In this document: positions 15,224 to 22,870 of the stretch, piece by piece
Layout: each line of letters starts with the position of its first letter
Numbering within the stretch: the stretch's first letter is position 1
Assembly (NCBI GenBank): GCA_034419095.1
Contig: DAOULQ010000176.1
Span: 1-25,139 of the forward strand
Length of the DNA: 25,139 bases
Direction of reading: 5' to 3'
From: UBA7937 sp034419095
Lineage (GTDB): Bacteria > Chloroflexota > Anaerolineae > UBA7937
The notes under the pieces: model-generated
What the model saw: only the letters and a program-made list of their open reading frames with translations
Told to the model about the DNA's origin: nothing
Database searches by the model: none
Program-made: the position numbers and the translations under genes

Positions 15224-16078
15224 ATGGAAAAACGCTATTTTGGGCAAACTGGACAGATGAGCACCGTTGCCATCTTTGGCGCGGCAGCCTTCTACCAGAT
15301 GACGCAGGGTGAGGCCGACGTGGCTATGGAGCAGGTGATCGCCGCGGAGGTCAATCACATTGACGTGGCACCATCATACGGCCTGGCCGAGGAACGCCTG
15401 GGACCCTGGCTGGCGCGAGAACGCGGCCGCTTTTTCCTGGGCTGCAAGACCCTGGAACGGACCAGAGAAGGCGCCGCGGTCGAGCTGCGCCGCTCTCTGG
15501 AGCGCTTGCAGGTGGACGCGTTCGACCTGTACCAGCTCCACGCGGTCAACACCGTGGAGGAGTTGGACCAGGTGACCGGGCCGGGAGGTGCCTTGGAGGC
15601 GATCCTGGAGGCACGCGAGGAGGGACTGACGCGCTTCATCGGCATCACCGGCCATGGCGTGGGGATGCCAGCAATCTTGTCGGAAGCGTTGCGCCGCTTC
15701 GACTTCGACTCGCTACTTTTTCCCCTCAACTTTGTGCTGTACGCTAACCCGGTCTACCAGCACAATGCCGAAGCGCTATTGGACCAATGCCGTGCTCGCG
15801 ATGTGGGCACCATGATCATCAAGGCCATCGCCAAGGGACCATGGGGTGATCAGCCCAAGACTTACAATACCTGGTACGAACCCTTTGATGATGCCGGCCA
15901 CATCCAGCAGACCGTGGACTTTGCCTTGTCTCAGGATGTGACTGGGCTGTGTACGGTTGCTGACGTCGCCCTTCTGCCGCTCTTTTTGGAGGCGTGTGAG
16001 CACTTCACGCCGATGAGCGCGGCCCAGCAAGAGGCGCTGATCGCCAGTGCGGCCGAGTACGAACCGCTCTTCGCGTGA
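15224..16078 (+). CDS. Aldo/keto reductase family protein (first)
   Basis: This is a 284-aa NAD(P)-dependent oxidoreductase. The AKR catalytic tetrad is present: Asp47 and Tyr52 (HIDVAPSYG), Lys75 (FLGCKTLE) and His106 (LYQLHAVNT). It is slightly shorter than typical AKRs (about 310-330 aa), and the C-terminal cofactor segment is less canonical. GAGAAG about 9 nt before the ATG is a modest ribosome-binding site. It lies 40 nt after the first GH42 gene. Sugar-oxidising AKRs, such as L-galactose and L-fucose/D-arabinose dehydrogenases, make lactones, which fits the PTE-like lactonase upstream. A ferredoxin-linked oxidoreductase subgroup is an alternative. The substrate is inferred from context only. 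Confidence 0.85.
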   Translation: MEKRYFGQTGQMSTVAIFGAAAFYQMTQGEADVAMEQVIAAEVNHIDVAPSYGLAEERLGPWLARERGRFFLGCKTLERTREGAAVELRRSLERLQVDAFDLYQLHAVNTVEELDQVTGPGGALEAILEAREEGLTRFIGITGHGVGMPAILSEALRRFDFDSLLFPLNFVLYANPVYQHNAEALLDQCRARDVGTMIIKAIAKGPWGDQPKTYNTWYEPFDDAGHIQQTVDFALSQDVTGLCTVADVALLPLFLEACEHFTPMSAAQQEALIASAAEYEPLFA

Positions 16079-16133
16079 GAAGGATCGCCAGAGTCAACAC
16101 CTGGTGCGCTGGATCCAGTGTGTCTAGGCACGC

Positions 16134-16232
16134 GTGTTTGATCTCCTTCCAGTCAACCGCTGGAGTAAGGACTACAAACTTGCAGCGATCCGAGCAGCAG
16201 CGCAGGCAATGGTCCGAGAAGCGATGAGGTAG
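16134..16232 (+). pseudogene. Possible short ORF or gene remnant in the GH42-2 leader
   Basis: The 184-nt gap 16079-16262 contains a GTG-initiated frame of 32 codons ending at a TAG. Its product has a coding-like, helix-forming end (DYKLAAIRAAAQAMVREAMR). No ribosome-binding site is seen before it, and a stop codon lies two codons upstream. It may be the decayed 3' end of a lost gene, or chance. The rest of the gap holds only the AAGGAGG (16251-16257) of the next gene. Confidence 0.2.
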
Positions 16233-16262
16233 TGATAGGACACTAGCCACAAGGAGGAATCC

Positions 16263-18272
16263 ATGTTCTATTTCGGCGTTGACTACTATCCCGAACACTG
16301 GCCCGAGGAGCGCTGGCCGGGGGATGCACGGTTGATGGCCGAGGCGGGCTTCAATCTAGTACGCCTGGCTGAATTTGCCTGGTCCAAGATAGAACTCAAA
16401 GAGGGAGAGTTCGACTTTGACTGGCTCGACCGCGCTATTTCCATCCTTGCTTCTCGCGGTATACAGATCGTTTTGGGGACCCCTACTGCATCGCCGCCGC
16501 CGTGGCTGATGACTAAGCACCCCGACATCTTCCGCGTGCGCAAGGACGGCCGGCGTGTTACGTTCGGCAACCGCCGCGAATACTGTCCGAACAACCCGGT
16601 CTATCACGACCATACCCGGCGGATCGTGACGCGGATGGCCGAGCACTACGCGGACCATCCGGCGGTCATCGGCTGGCAGGTTGACAACGAGTTCGGTGGC
16701 CGCTGCTACTGTCCGGTCTGCGCCGAGTCCTTCCAGACCTGGTTACGCGGTCGCTATGAGTCACTGGAGACCCTCAACCAGAGATGGGGCACAGTCTTCT
16801 GGAGTCATATCTATACCGATTGGGCTCAGATTCCCGTACCACTTACGACCGGCGGCTCACCCAATCCCGGCCTGGCCCTTGATTTCTGCCGTTTCTCGTC
16901 CGACTCGTATGTGGCGTATCAACAGATGCAGATCGACATTCTACGCGAGAAGTGCCCTGAGCATTTCATCACCCACAACTTCATGGGCTTCAAATACGAC
17001 CGCATCGATTACTTTGACCTTGCCGGCCCTCTTGATTTTGTCTCCTGGGATAATTACCAGCGTCTACAGGAGAACATGTTCGCCGGGGTGGACCCAAGCC
17101 GTGGTGCCCTCGCCGCCGACTCCATGCGCGGTCTTAAGAATCAGAATTTCTGGGTGATGGAACAGCAAGCGGGATCAGGCGGCTGGGAGATGGTGAGTGT
17201 GGCTCCCCGTCCTGGCGAACTGCGGTTGTGGGCCTACCAGACCATTGCGCACGGGGCAGACGCCGTCCTCTTTTTCCGTTGGCGAACGGCACGCTTTGGC
17301 ACGGAGGAATACTGGCACGGCCTCCTTGACCATCATGGACACCCTAGCCGGCGTTACGAGGAAATCAAGCGCATGGGGGCAGAGATCAAAAAGGCTGGCG
17401 AGCACATTCAGGGCTCAATCATCAAGCCAACCGTCGCCATGGTGCTCTCGTATGACTCGCGGTTCGCCTTTCAGATTCAGGCGAACAACCCGCAGTTTAG
17501 TTATCCTAACCATTTCCACCAGGTCTATCGTGCATTGTACGAGTATCACGTCCCGGTTGATGTCGTGGCCCTCACCGCCGACCTCTCGACCTACAAATTA
17601 GTCGTGGCTCCAGCCCTTCACGTAGTTTCTGACGCCATTGCCGAGAACCTTAAGCGCTTTGTGCAGGCGGGGGGCGTGCTCGTCGTCACCCCGCGGACCG
17701 GGGTGAAAGACGAAGCCAACGCTGTGGTCAGCCAACCATTGCCCGGCTTGCTGGCTGAGTTGTGCGGCGTTGAGGTGGAGGAGTACGACTCTCTGGGTGT
17801 TGACATGCATAATGAACTCGAATTTGCTCTGCCGGAATTGGCCTCCGATCCCCCTGTCCCCGCCAGCGTGTGGTGTGATGTGCTGAAGCCCAATGGCGCA
17901 ACCGTGGTTGCACGTTACACCCAGGACTACTACACTGGCAAACCAGCCATCACACTGAACCGATTTAGCCAGGGCCACGTCGTGTACGTGGGTACCATGG
18001 GGGATGGCCGCTTTTACGAGACGCTGGCTGGCTGGCTACTCACCTTAGCCGGGGTGCAGACGGTCCTCACCGCGCCGAAAGGGGTCGAAGTGACGGAACG
18101 CTGGCAAGGCAACCGGCGGCTGCTGTTCGTGCTCAACCACACCGAGCGAGAGCAGGAAGTAACTTTGGACGGATCCTACACGGATTTGCTCCACGGCTCA
18201 GGGATTGTAAAAGGAAGTATATTCATCGCGCCGTGGGAGATCCTGGTACTGCTGGAGGAAATGAAGGACTAG
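16263..18272 (+). CDS. GH42 beta-galactosidase-type glycoside hydrolase (second copy)
   Basis: This 669-aa cytosolic paralogue of the enzyme at 13186 has the same architecture. The barrel starts FGVDYYPEHWPEERW, the acid/base is Glu143 (GWQVDNEFG), the nucleophile is Glu300 (FWVMEQQAG), and the zinc cysteines are Cys108, Cys148, Cys150 and Cys153. Trimerisation and C-terminal domains follow from about residue 385. AAGGAGG at 16251-16257 lies 5 nt before the ATG. The two copies differ at active-site-adjacent positions (LIETQPGN versus VMEQQAGS) and in the linker after the barrel, which suggests different substrate preference rather than simple dosage. Each GH42 gene is followed by an aldo/keto reductase gene, as if a GH42-AKR pair had been duplicated or recruited twice. 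The two AKRs are, however, not close homologues by eye. Confidence 0.94.
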   Translation: MFYFGVDYYPEHWPEERWPGDARLMAEAGFNLVRLAEFAWSKIELKEGEFDFDWLDRAISILASRGIQIVLGTPTASPPPWLMTKHPDIFRVRKDGRRVTFGNRREYCPNNPVYHDHTRRIVTRMAEHYADHPAVIGWQVDNEFGGRCYCPVCAESFQTWLRGRYESLETLNQRWGTVFWSHIYTDWAQIPVPLTTGGSPNPGLALDFCRFSSDSYVAYQQMQIDILREKCPEHFITHNFMGFKYDRIDYFDLAGPLDFVSWDNYQRLQENMFAGVDPSRGALAADSMRGLKNQNFWVMEQQAGSGGWEMVSVAPRPGELRLWAYQTIAHGADAVLFFRWRTARFGTEEYWHGLLDHHGHPSRRYEEIKRMGAEIKKAGEHIQGSIIKPTVAMVLSYDSRFAFQIQANNPQFSYPNHFHQVYRALYEYHVPVDVVALTADLSTYKLVVAPALHVVSDAIAENLKRFVQAGGVLVVTPRTGVKDEANAVVSQPLPGLLAELCGVEVEEYDSLGVDMHNELEFALPELASDPPVPASVWCDVLKPNGATVVARYTQDYYTGKPAITLNRFSQGHVVYVGTMGDGRFYETLAGWLLTLAGVQTVLTAPKGVEVTERWQGNRRLLFVLNHTEREQEVTLDGSYTDLLHGSGIVKGSIFIAPWEILVLLEEMKD

Positions 18273-18275
18273 GCT

Positions 18276-19259
18276 ATGGAGTATCGTGAACTGGGGCGCA
18301 CGGGTTGGCGGGTCTCGGCGATCGGTTTTGGCGGGTGGGCGATCGGTGGGACCTGGGGGCCGGTGGACGAGCGCGACTCCCTCGCCGCGCTGCATCGCGC
18401 GGTGGATCTCGGCGTGAGCTTCTTCGACACCGCCGACGTGTACGGCGATGGCCGTAGCGAGCGACTGCTGGCTCAATTGCGGCAGGAGCGGCGTGAGACC
18501 CTGTACATCGCTACCAAAGCCGGGCGCCGCCTCGACTCGCACACCGCCAAAGGCTATGATCGCCAGAATCTCACCGCCTTCGTGGAACGCAGTTTGAAGA
18601 ACCTTCAATCCGATGCGCTCGACCTCCTGCAGCTCCACTGCCCGCCCACTGAGGTCTATTACACTCCCGAAGTGTTTGGCATCCTCGATGATCTCGTGAA
18701 GCAGGGGGAAATCCGCTATTACGGCGTGAGCGTGGAAAAGGTCGAGGAGGGGCTCAAGGCCATCGAATATCCTAGCGTGCAATCGGTGCAAACCATCTTC
18801 AACATCTTCCGACAGCGTCCCGCCGAACTCTTCTTCTCGGAAGCTAAACGCCGCCGGGTGGGCATTGTGGCGCGAGTACCACTTTCGTCTGGCATGCTCA
18901 CTGGCAAGATGACACGTGCCACCACGTTCTCCTCTGACGACCACCGGGCATTCAATCGCCAGGGCGAGGCGTTCGACCGAGGCGAAACCTTCTCTGGCGT
19001 GGATTTTGAGGTCGGACTGCAGGCCGTCGAAGAACTCCGCCCGCTCGTGCCAGAGGGCATGACGATGGCGCGGTTTGCCCTGCGCTGGATTCTGATGTTC
19101 GACGCGGTGACCTGCGCCATCCCCGGTGCCAAGCGCCCGTCGCAGGTGGAGGAGAACGTCCGCGCTGCCGACCTGCCGCCCCTGCCCGACTCGAAGATGG
19201 CGAAAGTCGGTGAAGTGTACGACCGCCTCATCCGTGAGCAGGTGCACCACCACTGGTGA
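18276..19259 (+). CDS. Aldo/keto reductase family protein (second)
   Basis: This is a 327-aa NAD(P)-dependent oxidoreductase of canonical length. It starts MEYRELGRTGWRVSAIGFGGWAIGG in the usual way. The tetrad is Asp51 and Tyr56 (FFDTADVYGDG), Lys81 (IATKAGR) and His121 (LLQLHCPP). The C-terminal nucleotide-binding motif AIPGAKRPSQVEEN is intact. The start codon lies 3 nt after the stop of the second GH42, with AAGGA about 7 nt upstream, so the two are tightly coupled. It resembles the YhdN/L-galactose-dehydrogenase-like branch. Oxidation of a sugar released by GH42, or reduction of a ketose, is plausible. Confidence 0.92.
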   Translation: MEYRELGRTGWRVSAIGFGGWAIGGTWGPVDERDSLAALHRAVDLGVSFFDTADVYGDGRSERLLAQLRQERRETLYIATKAGRRLDSHTAKGYDRQNLTAFVERSLKNLQSDALDLLQLHCPPTEVYYTPEVFGILDDLVKQGEIRYYGVSVEKVEEGLKAIEYPSVQSVQTIFNIFRQRPAELFFSEAKRRRVGIVARVPLSSGMLTGKMTRATTFSSDDHRAFNRQGEAFDRGETFSGVDFEVGLQAVEELRPLVPEGMTMARFALRWILMFDAVTCAIPGAKRPSQVEENVRAADLPPLPDSKMAKVGEVYDRLIREQVHHHW

Positions 19260-19424
19260 GTTTCCTCCTCACAGAGGTAGATCCATCGCGAAAACCGCCC
19301 GCCGGAATATGGCGCGGAGGAGGCCCGCCTGGATCAGGAACGACCTTGACGATGTATGAGTCGGCACGACGGAGAGGCGAACCGGTGAAGCTGCCACTTA
19401 CGCGATAACCCAGGAGGAGAGACC

Positions 19425-20819
19425 ATGAAGCCCAGTCCCGATTTTCTGCGCGTCAGAGGCTCCGAGATCGTCAACAGGCACGGTGAGCCCGTCCGCCTGC
19501 GCGGCTTTTGCCTGGGCGGCTGGTTGAATATGGAGAACTTCATCACCGGCTACCCCGGCCATGAATCCGGGATGCGGACGGCCGTGGCCCGCGTGCTAGG
19601 TGAGGCCAAGGCTGGCTTCTTCTTTGAGCGTTTCTTGCATTACTTCATCACTGAAGATGACTTGCGCTTCATCAAGAGCCTTGGGTGTAACGTTGTTCGG
19701 GTCCCCTTGAACTATCGCCATTTTGAATCCGACGATCAGCCGTTTGAGTATGAGCCTGAGGGCTTCGCGCTTCTCGACCAAGTGATCGGCTGGGCAAGCG
19801 CGCAACAGGTTTACGTGATCCTAGACTTACACGCCGTCCAAGGTTGGCAGAACCCCGGCTGGCACTGCGACAACCCTTGCCTGACAGCGCATTTCTGGGG
19901 CCAGAAGGTCTTTGAGGATCGGGCGGTAGCATTGTGGGAGGAACTGGCGCGGCGGTATCGCGACGAGCCGTTTGTCGCGGGCTACAATGTGATGAATGAG
20001 CCAGATACCGAAGGGGGCACTTGGCTCAACCACTTCTATGGACGCGTCACCGCGGCTGTCCGTGCCATAGATACCGACCACATCCTCTTCCTCGAAGGCA
20101 ACCATTGGTCCCAAGAATTCGAGCAGCTCGAGCCGCCTTTCGACAGGAACACGGTCTACAGCAGCCACTACTATGCCGTGCCCAGCCTGGACAACGCCGA
20201 ATATCCGGGCCCGTTCAATGGTAGGTTCTACGACCGTGCGGTGCTCGAGAGGGAGTACCTAGAGCGCACCGCATTTATGCGCCAGCATGGTGTGCCTCAC
20301 TGGCTAGGTGAGTTCGGCTGCCTCTACACCGACAGGGCATTGGAAGCCTCGCGTCTCCGTGTCATGGCGGACTTGCTTGACATCGCAGAGAAGCAGAGAG
20401 ATCACTGGACAATCTGGACCTACAAAGACATCGGCAAGATGGGGCTCGTGTACGCCGATCCCAAGTCGGAATGGATGCACCGGACATCTACGGTCCGTGA
20501 GGCCAAAACGATTCTGCGCTGCGATCGCTGGATCGAGAGACATGAGGGCGAAATCGACCAACTCGTGCAGCAGATTGTCGCACACGTCAGAACGGTCCTG
20601 GCGGATCAGCCGGGGGAGTGGACGCACCTGGGTGACGGCTTAAGCGGGGCCATCTGTGAAGGGGTGTTGTCCCCAATGCTTTTGCCCGCGTTCGCTGAGC
20701 AGTTTCGCGGCATGGCCGAAAATGAGATTGACCGGATGATGGAGTCATTCGCGTTCCGCAACTGCGTGCACCGGGAGGGGCTAGCGCAATTGATCAGCGC
20801 CCGGTTGTTGAGACAATAG
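19425..20819 (+). CDS. GH5-family (cellulase-type) glycoside hydrolase, cytosolic, with C-terminal extension
   Basis: This 464-aa protein lacks a signal peptide. The GH5 barrel begins with the family's FLRVRGSEIVNRHGEPVRLRG strand and WLNMENFITGYPG. The acid/base is Glu192 (YNVMNEPD) and the nucleophile is Glu296 (HWLGEFGC). The segment ITEDDLRFIKSLGCNVVRVP (about 76-95) is also typical. After residue about 345, a helical extension of roughly 115 residues with no domain I recognise runs to the end (EGEIDQLVQQIVAHVRTVL and MLLPAFAEQFRGMAENEIDR). AGGAGG at 19412-19417, 7 nt before the ATG, supports the start. Intracellular GH5 proteins act on imported oligosaccharides such as beta-glucosides, beta-mannosides or beta-galactosides. 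The 165-nt leader 19260-19424 holds no other gene I can support. Confidence 0.88.
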   Translation: MKPSPDFLRVRGSEIVNRHGEPVRLRGFCLGGWLNMENFITGYPGHESGMRTAVARVLGEAKAGFFFERFLHYFITEDDLRFIKSLGCNVVRVPLNYRHFESDDQPFEYEPEGFALLDQVIGWASAQQVYVILDLHAVQGWQNPGWHCDNPCLTAHFWGQKVFEDRAVALWEELARRYRDEPFVAGYNVMNEPDTEGGTWLNHFYGRVTAAVRAIDTDHILFLEGNHWSQEFEQLEPPFDRNTVYSSHYYAVPSLDNAEYPGPFNGRFYDRAVLEREYLERTAFMRQHGVPHWLGEFGCLYTDRALEASRLRVMADLLDIAEKQRDHWTIWTYKDIGKMGLVYADPKSEWMHRTSTVREAKTILRCDRWIERHEGEIDQLVQQIVAHVRTVLADQPGEWTHLGDGLSGAICEGVLSPMLLPAFAEQFRGMAENEIDRMMESFAFRNCVHREGLAQLISARLLRQ

Positions 20820-20834
20820 ACGAGGAGTCAGCTG

Positions 20835-21926
20835 ATGACTGAAATCAGCCAAAAACAGGATCGCGTTCAAGCGCTGCTAGAGGAGCGAGAACTCGACGCG
20901 CTGCTCATCAGGCGCGTGAGTAGTTTCGCCTGGGCCACCTGTGGCGCCGCATCGCATGTGAACACGGCGACTACCAACGGCGAGGCTGCGCTGCTGATGA
21001 CCCCTTCCGGTCGGCACGTCATCACAAACAACATCGAGGCGACGCGGTTGGAGCAGGAGGAGAATCTCGCGGCGCAGGCTTGGGGCTTCCGTGTCGTGCC
21101 TTGGTACGCCGTGGAGGACACCGTGGGCGAGTTGACGCGAGGGTTGAGGCTTGGCGCGGATGGGCCTTACCCCGGCGCAACCGATCTCTCCGGCGACTTG
21201 GCCCGCCTCCGCGCCCACTTGACGCCTGAGGAGGGCGAGCGCTTTCGGGCGCTGGGCCGGCTGTGCGCCGACGCAATGGACAGCGCTGCGCGGGCCGTCC
21301 GGCCCGGCAAGACCGAGTATCAGATCGCTGGGCTTCTTGCTCGCGAAGCGGAGAGCCGTGGCGTGCAGGCTATCGTCAACCTCATCGCCACCGATCAGCG
21401 GATCTTCGACTTTCGCCACCCCCTACCCACGAACAAAGAGTTAGAGCGGTATGCCATGTTGGTCCTATGTGGCCGCAAATGGGGTTTAGTGGCCTCGATG
21501 ACTCGCCTCGTTCACTTCGCCCCCCTTCCTGATGAATTGAGGAGGAAACAAGAAGCGGTAACCCAAGTGGATGCTACATTAATCGCTGCCAGCAGGCCAG
21601 GAGCGAGGATCTCCGACATCTTCAAGAAAGCGGTGGAGGCCTATAAAGAGGTGGGCTACCCCGATGAATGGAAGTTGCACCACCAAGGGGGGCTGGCTGG
21701 CTACGAGCCCCGAGAGCATATAGCAACCCCTACCTCCCGTGAGGTGGTGAGGTCCGGTCAGGCCTTCGCCTGGAACCCTTCTATCACTGGGACCAAATCG
21801 GAGGATACCATCATCGTCAACGAGAAAGGCTACGAGATTATCACTCCAGTGGAAGATTGGCCTAAGATCCCTGTCCAAGTGGAGGGCCAACTCATCGAGC
21901 GACCAGCGATCCTAGAAGTCTCGTGA
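20835..21926 (+). CDS. M24 (pita-bread fold) protein with degraded metal site, aminopeptidase P/creatinase-like
   Basis: This 363-aa protein has the two-domain M24B layout: an N-terminal creatinase-like domain (1-130) and a C-terminal pita-bread domain (about 140-355). The five metal ligands of active M24 peptidases (Asp, Asp, His, Glu, Glu) read here as Cys212 (VLCGRKWG), Ser221 (ASMTR), His283 (LHHQGG), Asn314 (FAWNPS) and Glu323 (SEDT). Three are therefore lost, so a dinuclear metallopeptidase is unlikely. Creatinase is a known metal-free enzyme of this fold, so a C-N or other hydrolase is possible. AGGAG at 20823-20827 lies 7 nt before the ATG. G+C falls abruptly within the gene near 21420. 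Its presence in a sugar operon is unexplained. Confidence 0.85.
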   Translation: MTEISQKQDRVQALLEERELDALLIRRVSSFAWATCGAASHVNTATTNGEAALLMTPSGRHVITNNIEATRLEQEENLAAQAWGFRVVPWYAVEDTVGELTRGLRLGADGPYPGATDLSGDLARLRAHLTPEEGERFRALGRLCADAMDSAARAVRPGKTEYQIAGLLAREAESRGVQAIVNLIATDQRIFDFRHPLPTNKELERYAMLVLCGRKWGLVASMTRLVHFAPLPDELRRKQEAVTQVDATLIAASRPGARISDIFKKAVEAYKEVGYPDEWKLHHQGGLAGYEPREHIATPTSREVVRSGQAFAWNPSITGTKSEDTIIVNEKGYEIITPVEDWPKIPVQVEGQLIERPAILEVS

Positions 21927-21937
21927 AGGACCTACCC

Positions 21938-21966
21938 TTGTTGAGAAGACCGATTTATTAGATAAT
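21938..21966 (+). promoter_or_regulatory. Possible internal promoter before the DUF89-araBD genes
   Basis: TTGTTG (21938-21943) and GATAAT (21961-21966) are separated by 17 nt. The -10 is good and the -35 weak. Initiation would fall near 21973, only about 9 nt before the start codon and inside the ribosome-binding site, which argues against strong use. Confidence 0.25.
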
Positions 21967-21981
21967 GTGGAGAGATTCCGC

Positions 21982-22851
21982 ATGAAATCCAGGGTTGGAT
22001 GTGTGCCCTGTTATTTGAAGCAGGTCCTCTCGGCAGCCCGGGAGGTCACCGATGATCCAGAACTGCAACTTAAGGTCTTGAGGGCAGTGGCCGAGAAGGC
22101 TCCATACTATTCCCTGGAGGCTACACCGGCCGAGAACTCGACATACGCTCTGTGGCTAGTTAATGAACTCTTGGACTGCGCCGATCCTTTCCACCTCAAG
22201 AAGAAGGCATATAACCAACTGGCGTTGGAAGCGTACGAGCGGCTGAGGGAGATAGTCGATACCTCAGAAGACGGGTTGCGGACGGCCTTGCAAATAGCCG
22301 CGGCGGGTAATATCGTTGATCTGGGCATCCTGGGAGAGGTGGACGTAGAAGCCGCCCTTGTTGAGACCTTAACCAGCGGTTTCGCCATCGACGACTTCTC
22401 CGCGTTCGCGAGGGCTCTCTCTTCTGCCAGACGCGTTCTCTACTTGGGCGACAACGCTGGCGAAATAGTCTTCGACAGAATATTGATTGAGCGCTTTCGA
22501 GACAAAGATGTCATCTTTGCCGTGAAGGGAGCCCCCATTCTCAACGATGCCACCCTGGAGGATGCTTGGGCGGTGAGGATGGATAAGGTGGCTGAGGTCA
22601 TCAGCAACGGTTCACCTATGATAGGCACAAACCTAAAGACTTGCTCGGCCGAGTTTGGGTGGGAGTTTTGGGCGGCTGATCTGATCATCAGTAAGGGCCA
22701 GGGAAATTTTGAAACGCTTGATGGTGTCGAGGCCCCTTTATTCTTCATCCTGAGGGCCAAGTGTGAGGAAGTTGCTAGTGAGTTGGGGATCAAGGCTGGA
22801 GATGTGGCCCTAGTTGAGGGCACGAGCAGAAGGAGCCGACGAGAGACCTGA
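21982..22851 (+). CDS. DUF89 / ARMT1-like family protein, probable damage-control phosphatase
   Basis: This 289-aa protein has the DUF89 (PF01937) signatures: N-terminal CVPCYLKQ (Cys7 and Cys10), GDNAGE at 156-161 with metal-binding Asp157 and Asn158, VKGAPILNDATLEDA with Lys182, Asn188 and Asp189, and KGQGNFE at 238-244. Family members are metal-dependent phosphatases. They are proposed to hydrolyse harmful or overflow sugar phosphates and related metabolites ('damage control'). Subfamily I, which has the Cys pair, is common in archaea and bacteria. ATG 21982 is chosen over GTG 21967 because GGAGAG at 21969-21974 lies 7 nt before it. It lies 19 nt upstream of araB, so clearing of a pentose or pentulose phosphate made by this pathway is a sensible hypothesis. 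Confidence 0.87.
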   Translation: MKSRVGCVPCYLKQVLSAAREVTDDPELQLKVLRAVAEKAPYYSLEATPAENSTYALWLVNELLDCADPFHLKKKAYNQLALEAYERLREIVDTSEDGLRTALQIAAAGNIVDLGILGEVDVEAALVETLTSGFAIDDFSAFARALSSARRVLYLGDNAGEIVFDRILIERFRDKDVIFAVKGAPILNDATLEDAWAVRMDKVAEVISNGSPMIGTNLKTCSAEFGWEFWAADLIISKGQGNFETLDGVEAPLFFILRAKCEEVASELGIKAGDVALVEGTSRRSRRET

Positions 22852-22870
22852 TCTACTGATGGAGGTGAAT

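Noticed and set aside
18198..19253. Minus-strand open frame of about 350 codons opposite the second AKR gene
   Set aside because: The sense strand encodes an intact AKR with its full catalytic tetrad. The antisense product is low in recognisable features.
19260..19424. Short frame ending near 19359 as a small gene
   Set aside because: It has no ribosome-binding site and a basic, uninformative composition, and it partly shadows the AKR end.
22814..22870. Upstream extension of the ribulokinase reading frame
   Set aside because: It overlaps the DUF89 coding end, and the strong GGAGGTGA just before 22871 marks the real start.
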